Assembly: GCF_029852145.1 (NCBI RefSeq)
Contig: NC_079971.1
Coordinates: 23,373,563-23,437,562, forward strand
Origin: Microplitis mediator
Taxonomy: Eukaryota > Arthropoda > Insecta > Hymenoptera > Braconidae
Direction: 5' to 3'
DNA: 64,000 nucleotides
The position numbers and the translations under genes are program-made. Each line of letters starts with the position of its first letter. Positions within the stretch are counted from its first letter, which is position 1. The notes under the pieces are model-generated. The model was not told the DNA's origin and did not search any database. It saw only the letters and a list, made by a program, of their open reading frames with translations. Shown in pieces: positions 23,601 through 33,442 of this stretch.

Positions 23601-25182
23601 AATTGAGCATTTGCTCCATCAGCCGCTGCCACCAGATCGCGGGACTGAAGAAAGCTGGCGAGAGCTGGGCAGCGATGAAGAAACGGGACTGATTGCCGTT
23701 GACTTTCTAGTTAATCGTCTAGAAAACAACAATTTGTTTGCTGAGTCACCATCGCCTACCAACACGTCAACGCTAACCAACCACCCGAATGTCGATGGCA
23801 ATAAAACAGCATCACTGGCATCGCTGGCAGCGATAATCGCTTTAGGACACGTCCTACAGTCAGCCAAATCAGAAGTCATAATAATATCACGTCTTGCTGA
23901 ATTGTTAACTTGCTTGATAAAATATTTATCAGGGTGGCTGCATGCTGATACACCAGCGTCAGTACTTAGCACCAAATTCGGCTTTGTCCCAAATCGCAAA
24001 GCTTGCAAGTTGAATCCGTACTGTCAAGTCTACACGGTTTTGATAAATTTGCTTACGGTCATTGATATGAACATTGCGTCGGGTCTGCTCAATGACAACC
24101 CACGATTTGAATCCGACACACAAGCAAGTGATAGTCTCATATCAACTGTACGTTCAGTGTTGCGTTGCTTGGTGAGCAACAAAAAATTGTCTGGGTCAAA
24201 GGACGACGAGTTGCTGATCAACGTCGCCCAGTCAATTGGCAAATTGGTTACAAGTCAAATTCCTACGCAGAGAGCCGTAGCGATTGCATTTTACGGGGAA
24301 CTGATTGGTAAAGTTGACGCAGATCCTATTTGGTTGGATTCGATAATTTCGACGCTGCTGGAAGCAAAAGCCGACTCGTCATTCCTCGTTCGCAAACTGG
24401 CAGTTCAGGGTCTTGCTAATATCAGCAAACTTGAATCACATCAGCAGCTGAATGAGTACTACGACAACAGCATAGCGGCTTTGCTTGATGGACTTGAAGA
24501 ATTGCCGACCAATGGTGGCCTAGTGGCCGGCGGCGGAAGCCAAGTGATTCTCGAGTCCCTTCGTGGTCTAGAAGTCTTGCTGCCCTTGCAGACAACCGGG
24601 CGGTCAGTCAGCCCACGTGTTATCTTGGCACTGAAACCGTTCGTTGACAAACAGGACAACTGGGAAATGAGACTGGCAGCTGTCGGTGGACTGGGCGCCG
24701 TTTCTCGGGGATGGTTGAAGTCTCTGAAGACTTATGACAATGACGACATCACTGACCATCTGCTAGGCTGCCTGCCTTGTTTGACGATCCGCCTTGAAGA
24801 CGTCAATAGTCTCGTTGCTAAAACAGCTCGCGAGACTCTTGTCAGCTTTGGAAATTTACTCCAGTCTTCATCACTGGCTCAAGTGATACGCAGTCACCTT
24901 TCAGCCTCAGTGGAACTGAATCTTAATAATTATTACCGTGAGTTGGTCAAGTGTCTGCTTGCTGATTTACCAGACAGAGCCGACGAACTGAGGAACTCAA
25001 TGGTCCGCGGGTACTCGAGGTCAGAAGTGGCGGCTACGCGAGCTACCGCGATACTGATTCTGGGTTTCTTTGGGCAACCGCGACCCGAAGATGTCCAACG
25101 AATGCTACAGTTACTTCGTGATAAGGACAATGATGTTAAGTCACGAGCAGCAAGTGCTCTAGCTGTAGGTTTTACAACTTAA
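17699..25182 (+). CDS. Mroh1: MROH1-like maestro HEAT-repeat protein
   Basis: Two coding exons: 17699-17744 (15 codons plus one base; TATA-like AGTATAAAA about 25 bases upstream) and 20213-25182, joined across a 2468-base intron. The product is 1671 residues, near the length of vertebrate MROH1. The splice makes ...SDLS-AVVGALLDALNDKSDQV, the expected family start. The upstream part of the long ORF (20137-20212) is intron sequence ending in TTTTCTCAG. The protein is alpha-helical HEAT repeats throughout, with blocks such as VPKAAMIRALGLIAACNPFD and HAHEEHQKLALCFVVGKFAE near the N-terminus and LQLLRDKDNDVKSRAASALA at the C-terminus. An Asn-rich run at about residues 81-100 comes from an AAT microsatellite. 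Related proteins are reported at lysosomes, but the role here is inferred. The 3' end faces CCDC28, about 107 bases away. Confidence 0.93.
18410..18609. mobile_element. MITE-like element, family B, second copy
   Basis: It begins ATGAGTGTGAATGCAGCTG and ends CATATCTGCTACACTTACAC followed by TCAT, pairing with the start. It matches the termini of the element at 16749-16938. A further left-end-like ATGAGTGCGAATGTAGG at 18138 suggests a third, partial copy just upstream. All lie in MROH1 intron 1. Confidence 0.75.
18711..19800. mobile_element. 1.09 kb inverted-repeat element in MROH1 intron
   Basis: Left end AAGACATTCTCAGACAATAC, then CCCCACTTTT. The complement of the right end reads AAGGGCATTCTCAGACAGTC, then CCCTGTCTTTT. 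Inside are a separate palindrome (19035-19170) and a set of TAGGAAACC and CCTATATAGGAA repeats at 19430-19740. The plus ORF 18820-19020 shows no family resemblance. This is probably a non-autonomous DNA transposon. Confidence 0.6.
19035..19170. repeat. Near-perfect 136 bp palindrome
   Basis: TCCGATTGAATCCCATTCAA opens the left arm, and its exact complement closes the right arm at 19170. Between them AATTTTTAATC and GGTTCCAAT are also mirrored. Partial repeats of TCCGATTGAA continue at 18980-19010 and 19199-19250, so this may be two palindromic units side by side. Confidence 0.85.
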
Positions 25183-25288
25183 AAAATATTTATTTATTCA
25201 GAATTTAAAATTTATAATTCCATTGTTACTAAATATTTATAAAATAAAATTTGTACATAATACATTATAATTATTGTTATTGTTATTA

Positions 25289-27999
25289 TTATTTGTTGTG
25301 CAATTTCTCAATACACATACTGAGCTGCTGTAGCCTGTGAAGAAGATGCCGCATGTTGGCGCCAGATTGTCCGAGTCCACGGGATGAATCTCCGCTGGTA
25401 TCGCCACCGATATCTTGATGCCGCGGCTGTTGCTGCCCGATTTCGAAGTGTAATCGCGCTAATCTTTCCTGCTGCTCTCTTATTTCTGTCATTTGTTCCA
25501 TGCTGCAGTCTTTTCCTGGTCGGAAAATTCGCTCGTTAGTTAATTGATTGATTGATTGATTGGTTAATTAGGAATTAGGAAAATTAATTGATTACCGAAT
25601 GCACGGAGATTTCCGCTATGGAAGTCTTCGAGTAATTGTAGCAGTGCCTGTTCCATTCTTCTGACATCTGGGACCTCTGACAAAAAGCAATGATGCTTGC
25701 ATGCAACTTGGGCACTTGGTGTTGCTTTTTATTTTTTTTTTAAATTAAATTGTGCAGGATAATAAATAAAACAAAAAATAAAATTGCGTGCTGATAAATT
25801 GGGACGGCGGATTATGTTGGTAAAAAAATATAAGAAGCTCATAAATAAATATGATGCAAATAAACGGGGCGTTTTAGGCAAAATTTAGTCGGGCTGCTGT
25901 AAAAATTGCTGGAAGACGAACGAAATTTTGACAGAAATCGGAAGTTGGACTTAATCACCGGCAACGATTACGGGATTTCGGTGATTGTAGTGTTGGTCGT
26001 CGGTTATTTGGAAGAATTTCTGATGGGAAATAGAAAAATTTGATACTTTTCGGAAAGAAAAAATTGAGGCAACGTCAGTGTCAGTCGGAATTACTCTGCT
26101 TCGGTAAAAAGTCAGTGAATTGTAGGGAAGTTATGGAGATTTCTTATGAAGATTTGGAAAAACTAAAAAAAGACTCGGGAGACAATAAAACGGGTGGTAG
26201 AAAAAAAATATTTACAGCTAAAGTCAATTACCGGCCAGTAGATTCTCCCCTGTTGGGAGTAAGTCTACACAATAGTAATGTTTTTTGTTTATTACGGTGT
26301 CCTCTAGTCGGAGAAACCCGAAAAAGTTCCCAGAAAAAATTTATTCTTGACCCAGGACGCAGTGTTCGGCCAGGGAGGATCAAGGAAGAATGCTGTCGGT
26401 TTTTTTATAAAGAGTTGTCTGTAACTTTGTATCTGTTGGGAATAACTCTACACAATATAAACGTTTTTTGTTCCTTATGATGTCGTCAAGTCGGAGAAAC
26501 CCAAAAAAGTCCTGAGAAAAAATTATTTTCCGAGTAATCGACGTCGGGCAGATACGGGCAGATAACACTGTCTATGTAATTTTACAAAGAGTAGCCGGAA
26601 CTTTATTTCTTTTAGGAATAACTCTACACAATATAAACGTTTTTTGTTCCTTGCGATGTCGTCAAGTCGGAGGAACCCCAAAAAATTTTTATTTCTGATC
26701 TATGACCGATATGAGGATAAATGAGGATGAATGAAGATAAATGAAAATGGTACTGTCTGTGTATTTTTATGAAGAGTTACCCGTAATTTTTTTTCTGTTG
26801 GGAATAACTCTACACAATATAAACGTTTTTTGTTCCTTATGATGTCGTCAAGTCGGAGGAACTCCAAAAAGTTCTCAAAAAAATCTTATTTTCAGGCAAT
26901 AAAAAAATCTCGCCACCGTTCACTGCCAGCCCGAGTTACCCAACTTCGGTAAAAGGTCAGTAAGCTATTGAAAAATCACAAAAATTTCTTATAGAAACTC
27001 ATAAATTATCCGTGATTACTCTACTTCCGTAAGAAGTCAGTAAACTACTGGCAATAATGAAAATTTTTCCTAAAAATTCTGAAAATCTTAATACTTTTGA
27101 AAATCAAAAAATTCCCGCCCGTCAATTACCGGCTCGTAAGTTCCTTAACTTCTGTAACGTCTCGTCAAGACTTGAGTTATTTACAAAAAATTCTTTACAG
27201 GACACTCGTAAAAATCAAAAAACCTCCGAAAAAATAAAAAAAATCCAGCAAATTTTTTCCGCAGCAGCCTCTGCTCGAATTCTGATACTGTGTTAGCCGA
27301 CGTCCAATAACTTTTGGATTTTTTTTTAAAACGATAAATTATAAAAAAAAATTATTTAAAAAATTGCACATATAGGCTTTTAAATTTTCTAGATGTGCAT
27401 TTTTAAAAAAATTGATTTGTTGAAAAAAAATCCCAAAATTTTCATCTGTCTGCTAACTTCCGAAATCAGTTGATCCAAACGTTACTTAAAATGCCCCAGA
27501 TTGAAATAAATAAAATGAATACCTCGATGCTGACGACTCCTGCCAGTAAAATCAGATTTATTCGACCGTTGTTTGTCTTTTTCATTGACGTACATAAGCC
27601 TTGACTGCTGCAACAATTGCTGCTGATTAATTCCATGGCTCGTGTTGTTTACTTTTCCCGACACCATTGATCCCTGACTCGTCGCTTGCTCAGAACTCGT
27701 TTTGCTGATGATCGGTGATGTCTGCGTGTTACTTTCCCAGAGTACTTGCTGCTGTTTAAGTATAAAATCACTAAATTAAAAAATTCAAATTCAAATTCAA
27801 ATTCAAATAATTGACAACTTACTGAAGATGCATGAGGAATATAATTATTTGTTTTGTTTGTTGTCGCGGGCTTTGATTTCGCTGGCGTAGTCGGTGGTGT
27901 CACTTCACCACCAGGATTTATCGTCGTCTCTTCAGGTTCTTCTTCTTCTTCTTCTCTTACAAGCTGCTGCAATTCTCCACATCTCGATTCCTCATTCAT
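25289..27999 (-). CDS. Ccdc28: CCDC28 family coiled-coil protein
   Basis: Four coding exons in transcript order: 27823-27999, 27523-27751, 25596-25676 and 25289-25515; phases close to give 237 residues. The N-terminus has an acidic run (EEEEEEPEE) and low-complexity Thr/Pro and Gln stretches. The conserved CCDC28 core spans exons 3 and 4: EVPDVRRMEQALLQLLEDFH, SGNLRAFGKDCSMEQM, then EQQERLARLHFEIGQ and RHLLHRLQQLSMCIEKLH. Vertebrate CCDC28B modulates BBSome and TORC2 functions; transfer of that role is inference. The 1.85 kb intron between exons 2 and 3 holds a tandem array. The start faces UBAC1 across about 390 bases. Confidence 0.88.
26240..26885. repeat. Tandem array, ~185 bp unit, in CCDC28 intron
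   Basis: The block CTGTTGGGAATAACTCTACA, CAATATAAACGTTTTTTGTT and GATGTCGTCAAGTCGGAG recurs four times (starting near 26250, 26430, 26613 and 26798). Copies 2 to 4 are most alike. Plus-strand ORFs here (for example 26040-26480) are products of the repeat and show the periodic peptide TLHNINVFC. Downstream, 26900-27290 has weaker related CGGTAA...GTCAGTAA blocks. Confidence 0.85.
27292..27457. mobile_element. MITE-like element, family A, third site
   Basis: It begins GTTAGCCGACGTCCAATAAC and ends CTGTCTGCTAAC, the near complement. The interior has ATTGCACATATAGG and CTAGATGTGCAT. It is 166 bp and matches the copies at 2360-2547 and 16555-17560. It lies in the CCDC28 intron, just 3' of exon 27523-27751 in transcript order. 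Confidence 0.75.
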
Positions 28000-28391
28000 T
28001 TTTATATATTTTATTTTATTTCCTAACCTAGTTCTAGTTCTTGATAAATGTCAGCAGTCCGATCTCCAACTTTCGACCCCAATAAAATCAGACACTGGGT
28101 GCGTTCTCTCTGTATAAAAATTTACCGCGCATGCGCTCCTGGCTGACAATTGTTTTTGTTGATAAAAATGAAAAATTATGACAACTTAAATTTTTTTTTG
28201 TTGGCAAACTGATGGGGTAAAAAAAATTAAAATTATTGGGAAAAAAAAAAAAATATTTATGGTAATTATGAAATTTATTGAGTTTACTGCGACAATTTAC
28301 TGATAAAATGTAAGTGGGATAAATTTTTTATATTTTCTATTGATTTATTTGAGCTGTCATTCATTTATTTATTTATTTAGAAATAAATTTG
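28000..28391. promoter_or_regulatory. Divergent promoter of CCDC28 (-) and UBAC1 (+)
   Basis: The 392 bases between the two start codons include the GC-rich palindromic CGCGCATGCGC near 28126 and CTGTATAAAA near 28110. The part nearest UBAC1 is very AT-rich. A TTTATTTAG just before 28381 resembles a splice acceptor, so UBAC1 may have a non-coding first exon in this interval. This is inferred from position and composition only. Confidence 0.45.
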
Positions 28392-29999
28392 ATGATCCCA
28401 TGGATGAAAGAACAAATCGCTGATGTGTGGAATAGGAAGAATTCGTCACGGGCTGGCAAGAAAACGTCGGCGTCGACGGGTTCTGGATCTGGGTCATTGT
28501 CACTGTCAGCGACGAATGACAGCAAAAATTCTGACATTAAATGTAATAATAAAATAATGTCATTGACTGCGGCTTCGACATCATCGAATACTTTTAATGT
28601 CACTGTAATCAGGTAACTGGTTAAATATTTTAAATTAAATTTAACTCAATAATTTTTTTAATTCTCAATAATTTACGGCAGTTTGGAAGGCGAAGTCCTG
28701 GATGTTGCAGCAAAACCGGATCTTACTGTCGATAAATTAAAGACGATAGCAATTAAATTTTTCTACGGACCGGATTCCGCAAAAGTGTCATCGAATTTTC
28801 ATCTAATTGATGCCGGGCGCATAAGACGTTTGTCTGACGACAGTAATCTGGTTGAAGAGAACATTGGAGCTGATGACGAATTGCTGATGGTCCAAGTCCG
28901 TCCCGTGGTTAAAACCAAGGAAATAACTGAGGAGACTGTGAAGGGGCCGTCAGTTGATACGATCGTCAAGGCCACAAGTCACCTGTCGGATCCAAAACCC
29001 CCGAGACCGACGCCTACGACTGATTGCCCAGCGGATTTCCAAGCGGAGATACGCAAGATCTTGATAACTCTGGTGGAGGCGTCCGCTAAGATCCTAATGA
29101 ACAGCCCGGAAGCTGCTACGCTCTATGAAATAATACGAGAGACGTTGGAATTGCGCTACAAACCTCCGTATGATCCTAAGACAGTTAAATATCTGACGGA
29201 TATCGGGTTCGCGGAAGCTAAAGTGTTGAGGGCACTGCGCATTTGCAAGATGAACGTCTCGGAAGCATTGGAATGGCTGATAGAGCACCAGGACGACCCT
29301 GATGACTGTGACAATGACGACTACTCGCTGCTGCCGTCAATCCAAGGCGATGCTGAGTCAAATAATCCGGGGGCTGGTCCCAGTTCTGGTTCACCGACTG
29401 GTTCTGGACCTAAGTCAGGAACTGGGTCTGGGACTGGATCTAAACCTGGTCTTGGATCTGGTCCTGGATCATCAAGACGGAAGAGCATCAAAGAAGCCTG
29501 CTTTGATATCATCAAAGGAACGAAGGATTCAAATAAAAAGGAGACAAATTTAATTTATATCGTTGGGTTGTTGCTGCAGAGTTTCCATCAGTACAAGCAA
29601 TTGGAGTTCCGGCCGAATCATAAAGTAAAGGATTCGTTGATTGAAATGGGATTCCAGGAGAAAAGTGTAGTCGAAGCGCTTAAGATAACGGGCAACAATC
29701 AGTTTAATGCTTGCGAATGGCTACTGGGAGTGAGAAATAAAAATCTGCATGACGTTGACCAGGGACTGGATGCCGACAGTCCGATTTATGAGGCGATAAT
29801 GAGCAATCCTCATGTACAACTCAGCCTTACTAATCCTAAAATGCTGCTCGCTTATTTGTCGATACTAGAGACACCTTCGTCAACAAGTATTTGGATTAAT
29901 GACCCGGAGGTATCGCCTGTTTTGAGCCAAATATTCAAAACTTATCATTCAGAGAAACACGCGATTCACATGAATCGCTATGAAAATTCATCTAGTTAA
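28392..29999 (+). CDS. Ubac1: UBAC1 (KPC2), ubiquitin-associated adaptor of KPC E3 ligase
   Basis: UBAC1/KPC2 is the non-catalytic partner of RNF123/KPC1 in the KPC ubiquitin ligase and helps deliver substrates to the proteasome. Exons 28392-28612 and 28682-29999 give 512 residues, longer than the ~405 of human because of low-complexity inserts. Order: a Ser/Gly/Thr-rich start, a ubiquitin-like segment (about residues 70-150, EENIGADDELLMVQVRP), the FQAEIRKILITLVEASAKIL helix block, UBA1 (YLTDIGFAEAKVLRALRICK), a Gly-Ser-Pro repeat near 300-340, UBA2 (LIEMGFQEKSVVEALKIT) and a C-terminal STI1-like block (PHVQLSLTNPKMLLAYLSIL). I chose the ATG at 28392; the next ATG (28404) is four codons downstream. 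The Gly-Ser repeat is encoded by GGWTCW hexamers. Confidence 0.93.
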
Positions 30000-30343
30000 T
30001 GGCTTATTTAGTATTTACTGTCATTTATTTACTATGTAATTATTTATGGTAACAAAGTAATAAACTAATGATTAATATTTTCGATAATTCATCATCAAAT
30101 ATTCCTCTAAGGACATCCGCATGTGGTTCTGATAAGGAATTAATCAGACATGACTTAAGAGGGAAAAGGATCTGAGATACAAAACAAAGAGGATTTTTGT
30201 GATTTTTTTTTTCAGAGTACGTTCATTGTTAAAATTCTTAAAATTTGTGACATTATTAAGCGACATTCCAAGAATATTCTGCTAAATTTTCGGAAAAAAA
30301 TATTGAAAAATAAGCCAGTGGTAGAGGGGAGAGACGAGTCAAA

Positions 30344-30678
30344 AAAAAGTCTCCATGCCGTAGGCAGGATAACTCATGACTGCCTCATCTGAAATAAAAA
30401 AACCAAAAAGATTTCTTTAGTACATAAGTTCATCTTAGATTTGAACGAAGGATTTTTTTTTTCAATGACTACTTATTTTTTAATTAAACAAAAGGAGCAA
30501 TTTTTGGGAAAAATCAGAGTTTTTTTATTGCACCTTTACCAAAAATTCAAAAATGAATATTTTGTTTATTTCTTCGTTCAAATTCAAGATAAACTTATGT
30601 ACTAAAGAAATCTTTTGTTTTTTTATTTCAGATGAGGCAGTCATGAGTTGTCCTGCCTACGGCATGGAGACTTTTTTA
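30344..30678. mobile_element. Fold-back element with ~115 bp arms
   Basis: AAAAAAGTCTCCATGCCGTA opens the left arm, which continues with GGCAGGATAACTCATGACTG. The right arm reads back as its complement (CAGTCATGAGTTGTCCTGCC, then TACGGCATGGAGACTTTTTT). The arms continue to TTCGTTCAAAT near 30578. The roughly 120-base centre is AT-rich. It is inserted in the outer TTAA element. Confidence 0.85.
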
Positions 30679-31410
30679 AAGGGGGATGCCACTGTGAAAT
30701 TTCAAAAATAAAAAATTTTTTTTTTTTTTATTAAATCAAAGTTTACATGTTCAAAAAAATGTATCTAGAGTTTGATATGAAAATTCCAAATATTTTTCAA
30801 ATTATAGTCATTTTTCTGACAGCACGTCAACTGACTGTTGCATCGACTAAAAACTTTAAACGCGTTTTTCTCGAAACTACTTTTTTTGAACTGGTGGCAT
30901 CTGTAATTTTCATAAATATGAACCGATTCGCAACTTTTTTTTTCTTTCGTATTCGTCTATTCAGTAGCTAAAGTTGCACGTAGGGGATTTTGAAAATTTT
31001 GATTTTTAAGATTTTTTAGGGCTGTTTGAATCCAAAAAAATAAGAAAAAAAACGAAAAAATTTTTAATATGTCGCCATTTTTTTTCAAATCCAAATTTTG
31101 AAAATCCCCTACGTGGAACGATAACCACATGCATACAGATTACAACGCCGTTTGGTTTTTTTGTTTCTGATAATCCGTTTTTGAGTTAGAGATGACACCG
31201 TGGTGGGGGAAATTTTTTTGGTGCTCCTCAAAAATGCTTATAACTTTATAACAACATGATATTTTTTAATAAAAATTTATGAGAATTATCTCCAATGTAT
31301 ACTTTAGAAATCAAAAAAATCCCGATCCCCAAATTCCTTTATTATTCCAGTCAAAAAAATTCCCGAAAATCACCTATTTTTTCGATCCTCACAGTAGCTA
31401 TCCCCCTTAA
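30676..31410. mobile_element. Inner TTAA-flanked element (piggyBac-like ends)
   Basis: It is bordered by TTAA on both sides. Left end AGGGGGATGCCACTGTGA; the complement of the right end reads GGGGGATAGCTACTGTGA. Length 735 bp. The plus ORF 30747-30971 (74 residues) lies inside but is not recognisable. A further hairpin sits at 30974-31119. This is most likely a non-autonomous relative of piggyBac. Confidence 0.65.
30974..31119. repeat. Hairpin within inner TTAA element
   Basis: TTGCACGTAGGGGATTTTGA on the left pairs with AAAATCCCCTACGTGGAA on the right; the pairing extends over about 30 bases with an AT-rich loop of about 85 bases. Confidence 0.8.
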
Positions 31411-32319
31411 GTGACTTGTCTCTCCCCACTATCACTGGCTTATTTTTTAATATTTTTTTATAAAAATTCAGCAAAATATTCTTGGAATGTCGCTTAATAA
31501 TGTTACAAATTTTAAGAATTTTAATAAAGAACGTACTCTGAAAAAAAAATCACGAAAATATCCTCTTTTTTTTATCAGACCCTTTCCCCCCTTAATAGGG
31601 CAAACCTCATTTCGACCTGATAAGGTTCTCACAGTACTCCAGGCAAATCAGGAAAAAGTTCTACTCGGGTTTAATTAAAACAAAGTTTTCTGTATTAATT
31701 TGAAAACTATAATCCTTCCAATTAGTTATTAATTATTTTTAGTAAATTTATCACTTGTAATTATGTGATGATCGTCACCCAATAAATTGTTAAACGTATT
31801 ATCTATTTCGGGCGCGATGTCTGTAATTGGTCCAATATTTTCAAAAATCAAAAAATAGCTTTTTATCCTAAACTTCATCGAATTTATCGAGTCTATTATT
31901 TTGTAGACTACCGAGCGGTAGAGGGGGAAGCTTTCAAGTGCTTTAATCATTAATTATAAACAGCCAATTAAATCGATAAAATTTTATTGCTTAAAATATA
32001 AGACCTATTCGTCACAAGCGATACTTTGATATCGGTATTTTTTTTTTTTAAGAATTACTTTATATAAATATGTATGTTTACATATTTATTTATTTATGAT
32101 TTAAATAATCTAACGAAATTCATGTAAACTTTATTAAATTTACAAAAAAAAAAAAAAAGTAGAACATAGCCGTTGCTTTATTTTATAATATTCTGCTTAG
32201 AACATCAATTTTAAATTATGATATTGCAGAATTCTATTATTACTTAAATTGATAAAAAATTTTTATTGTCGGGAATCCCAAAAAAGATAAAAAAATAAAA
32301 CTTCGTAAGCCTCTAACAT

Positions 32320-32530
32320 TTTTTTTAGATATTCTCAATTTTAGTATGGGTGCCATTCCCATAATCTATGTTTAGAAAAAAATCTGTTACCATACGAAAT
32401 GGGAACCATTCCCATGATATATATTAGTAACTGCTACTGTAAATTTCTCTGCGTGTAAAGCACTATTTTTTACTGAAAATATTTTATAAAAAATTTATGA
32501 TTGATTAATTGTTAAATTTCCAAGTAGTAT
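32320..32530. repeat. AT-rich spacer with TIR-like end
   Basis: It contains two direct copies of ATGGGTGCCATTCCCAT / ATGGGAACCATTCCCAT (32346 and 32400) and ends in AAATTTCTCTGCGTGTAAA, the same terminal motif as the element at 58123-58348. It is probably a truncated copy of that family. The rest of 31600-32320 shows no gene that I can support. Confidence 0.4.
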
Positions 32531-32535
32531 TTGTA

Positions 32536-33279
32536 TAGAGGAGGGTGGGGCAGAGCGGCCCCCCTAAGCCAATTATTACTTTTTGTAGCTTTCAACCATA
32601 AGATCACTTTACTTTTGTCCTATTTCGAACAAATTTATGGACATTTTGCCAAAATTCAGAAAAAAAAAAATTTTTTTTGGGGGGCAGAGCGCCCCCCTCC
32701 AAAAAATAATAAAAAAAATTTTTTTTTTCGTTTTTTTAAATTGTTTTCATCATTAAGAATGTATTTCTTTCTCTTGACAACTATTTTTGGTTTTATGTTA
32801 CTCAAAAAAAATTTTTTTAGCTGTAATAAATCGTTCACTCTCGATTACCTTAATGACTAATTGTTATTTAATAAAAAAAAAAAAACAATTCTATAGCTTT
32901 ACTTTATTTGAAAAATTTGTCAACTAAAAAAAAAATTTCATTTTTATAAATTTTTAATGACCAAATTTGCCTCTTACATAGAGAAACGGCCGAAAAATAT
33001 GAAAAAATGATTTTTTCGGAAGTTTCGGCTGGTCCATTTTGCCCCAGGTGTTATGCGTAGGGCTAGAAATGTGGAATTATAATAATTTTTTTTTAATTTA
33101 ACAATAATAATATGAAAAAATCACTTTTTCAAAATTTTGGGCTTGTTTATTTTGCCACAAATGTCAAGCGTACGGGTAAAAATGCGCGAACATATCGGAT
33201 TTATAGTAATTAGTCGAAAAAAAAAAAATTTTTTTTTGATCAAAATTTCAGGGGGGCCGCTCTGCCCCACCCTCCCCTA
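32536..33279. mobile_element. 744 bp element with GC-rich terminal inverted repeats
   Basis: The left end TAGAGGAGGGTGGGGCAGAG is followed by CGGCCCCCCT. The complement of the right end is TAGGGGAGGGTGGGGCAGAG then CGGCCCCCCT. Both GC-rich ends stand out in AT-rich sequence. An internal GGGGGGCAGAGCGCCCCCCT (near 32680) repeats the end motif. ORFs inside are Phe/Lys-rich low-complexity reading and are not called as genes. Confidence 0.75.
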
Positions 33280-33398
33280 CTTATTTATCAACATACAAAA
33301 GTATTACGGTATTTTTGATAGTTTTTTTTTCGATTGTCATTGGCCATATTCGGTTTCTCTCTCCTAGAATAAAAAAGAAGACATACCTGCAAAATGAC

Positions 33399-33405
33399 TA
33401 TAAAA
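33399..33405 (+). promoter_or_regulatory. TATA box of carboxylesterase 1
   Basis: TATAAAA, followed about 30 bases on by an initiator-like ATCAGTC (33429), with the predicted ATG at 33443. Carboxylesterase 3 has a TATAAAA at the equivalent place (39437). Confidence 0.6.
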
Positions 33406-33442
33406 GCGAACCCGATGATGGCTAATATATCAGTCCGCCAAA

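Larger units (their letters stand above)
30155..31595. mobile_element. Outer TTAA-flanked inverted-repeat element (split by insertions)
   Basis: It begins TTAAGAGGGAAAAGGATCTG and ends CCCTTTCCCCCCTTAA. The two arms are each about 190 bases: 30155-30345, and 31409-31595 inverted. They share AAGCGACATTCCAAGAATAT, CAGAGTACGTTC and AAGCCAGTG. The 4-base TTAA at both borders is the piggyBac-type target duplication, but no transposase remains. A fold-back element and a second TTAA element lie between the arms. The plus ORF at 31487 and the minus ORF at 31729 are not supported as genes. Confidence 0.7.

Noticed and set aside
26040..26480. 146-residue plus ORF in CCDC28 intron
   Set aside because: It starts from an alternative codon and its peptide repeats with the 185 bp satellite; nothing suggests translation.
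31729..31950. 73-residue minus ORF near the nested elements
   Set aside because: It has an ATG and mixed residues, but no domain, splice partners or promoter, and it lies in AT-rich spacer. It could be a relic but cannot be supported.
32531..32860. 109-residue plus ORF in the GC-ended element
   Set aside because: Starts from a non-ATG codon, and the product is mostly Phe, Lys and Asn from poly-A/T runs.
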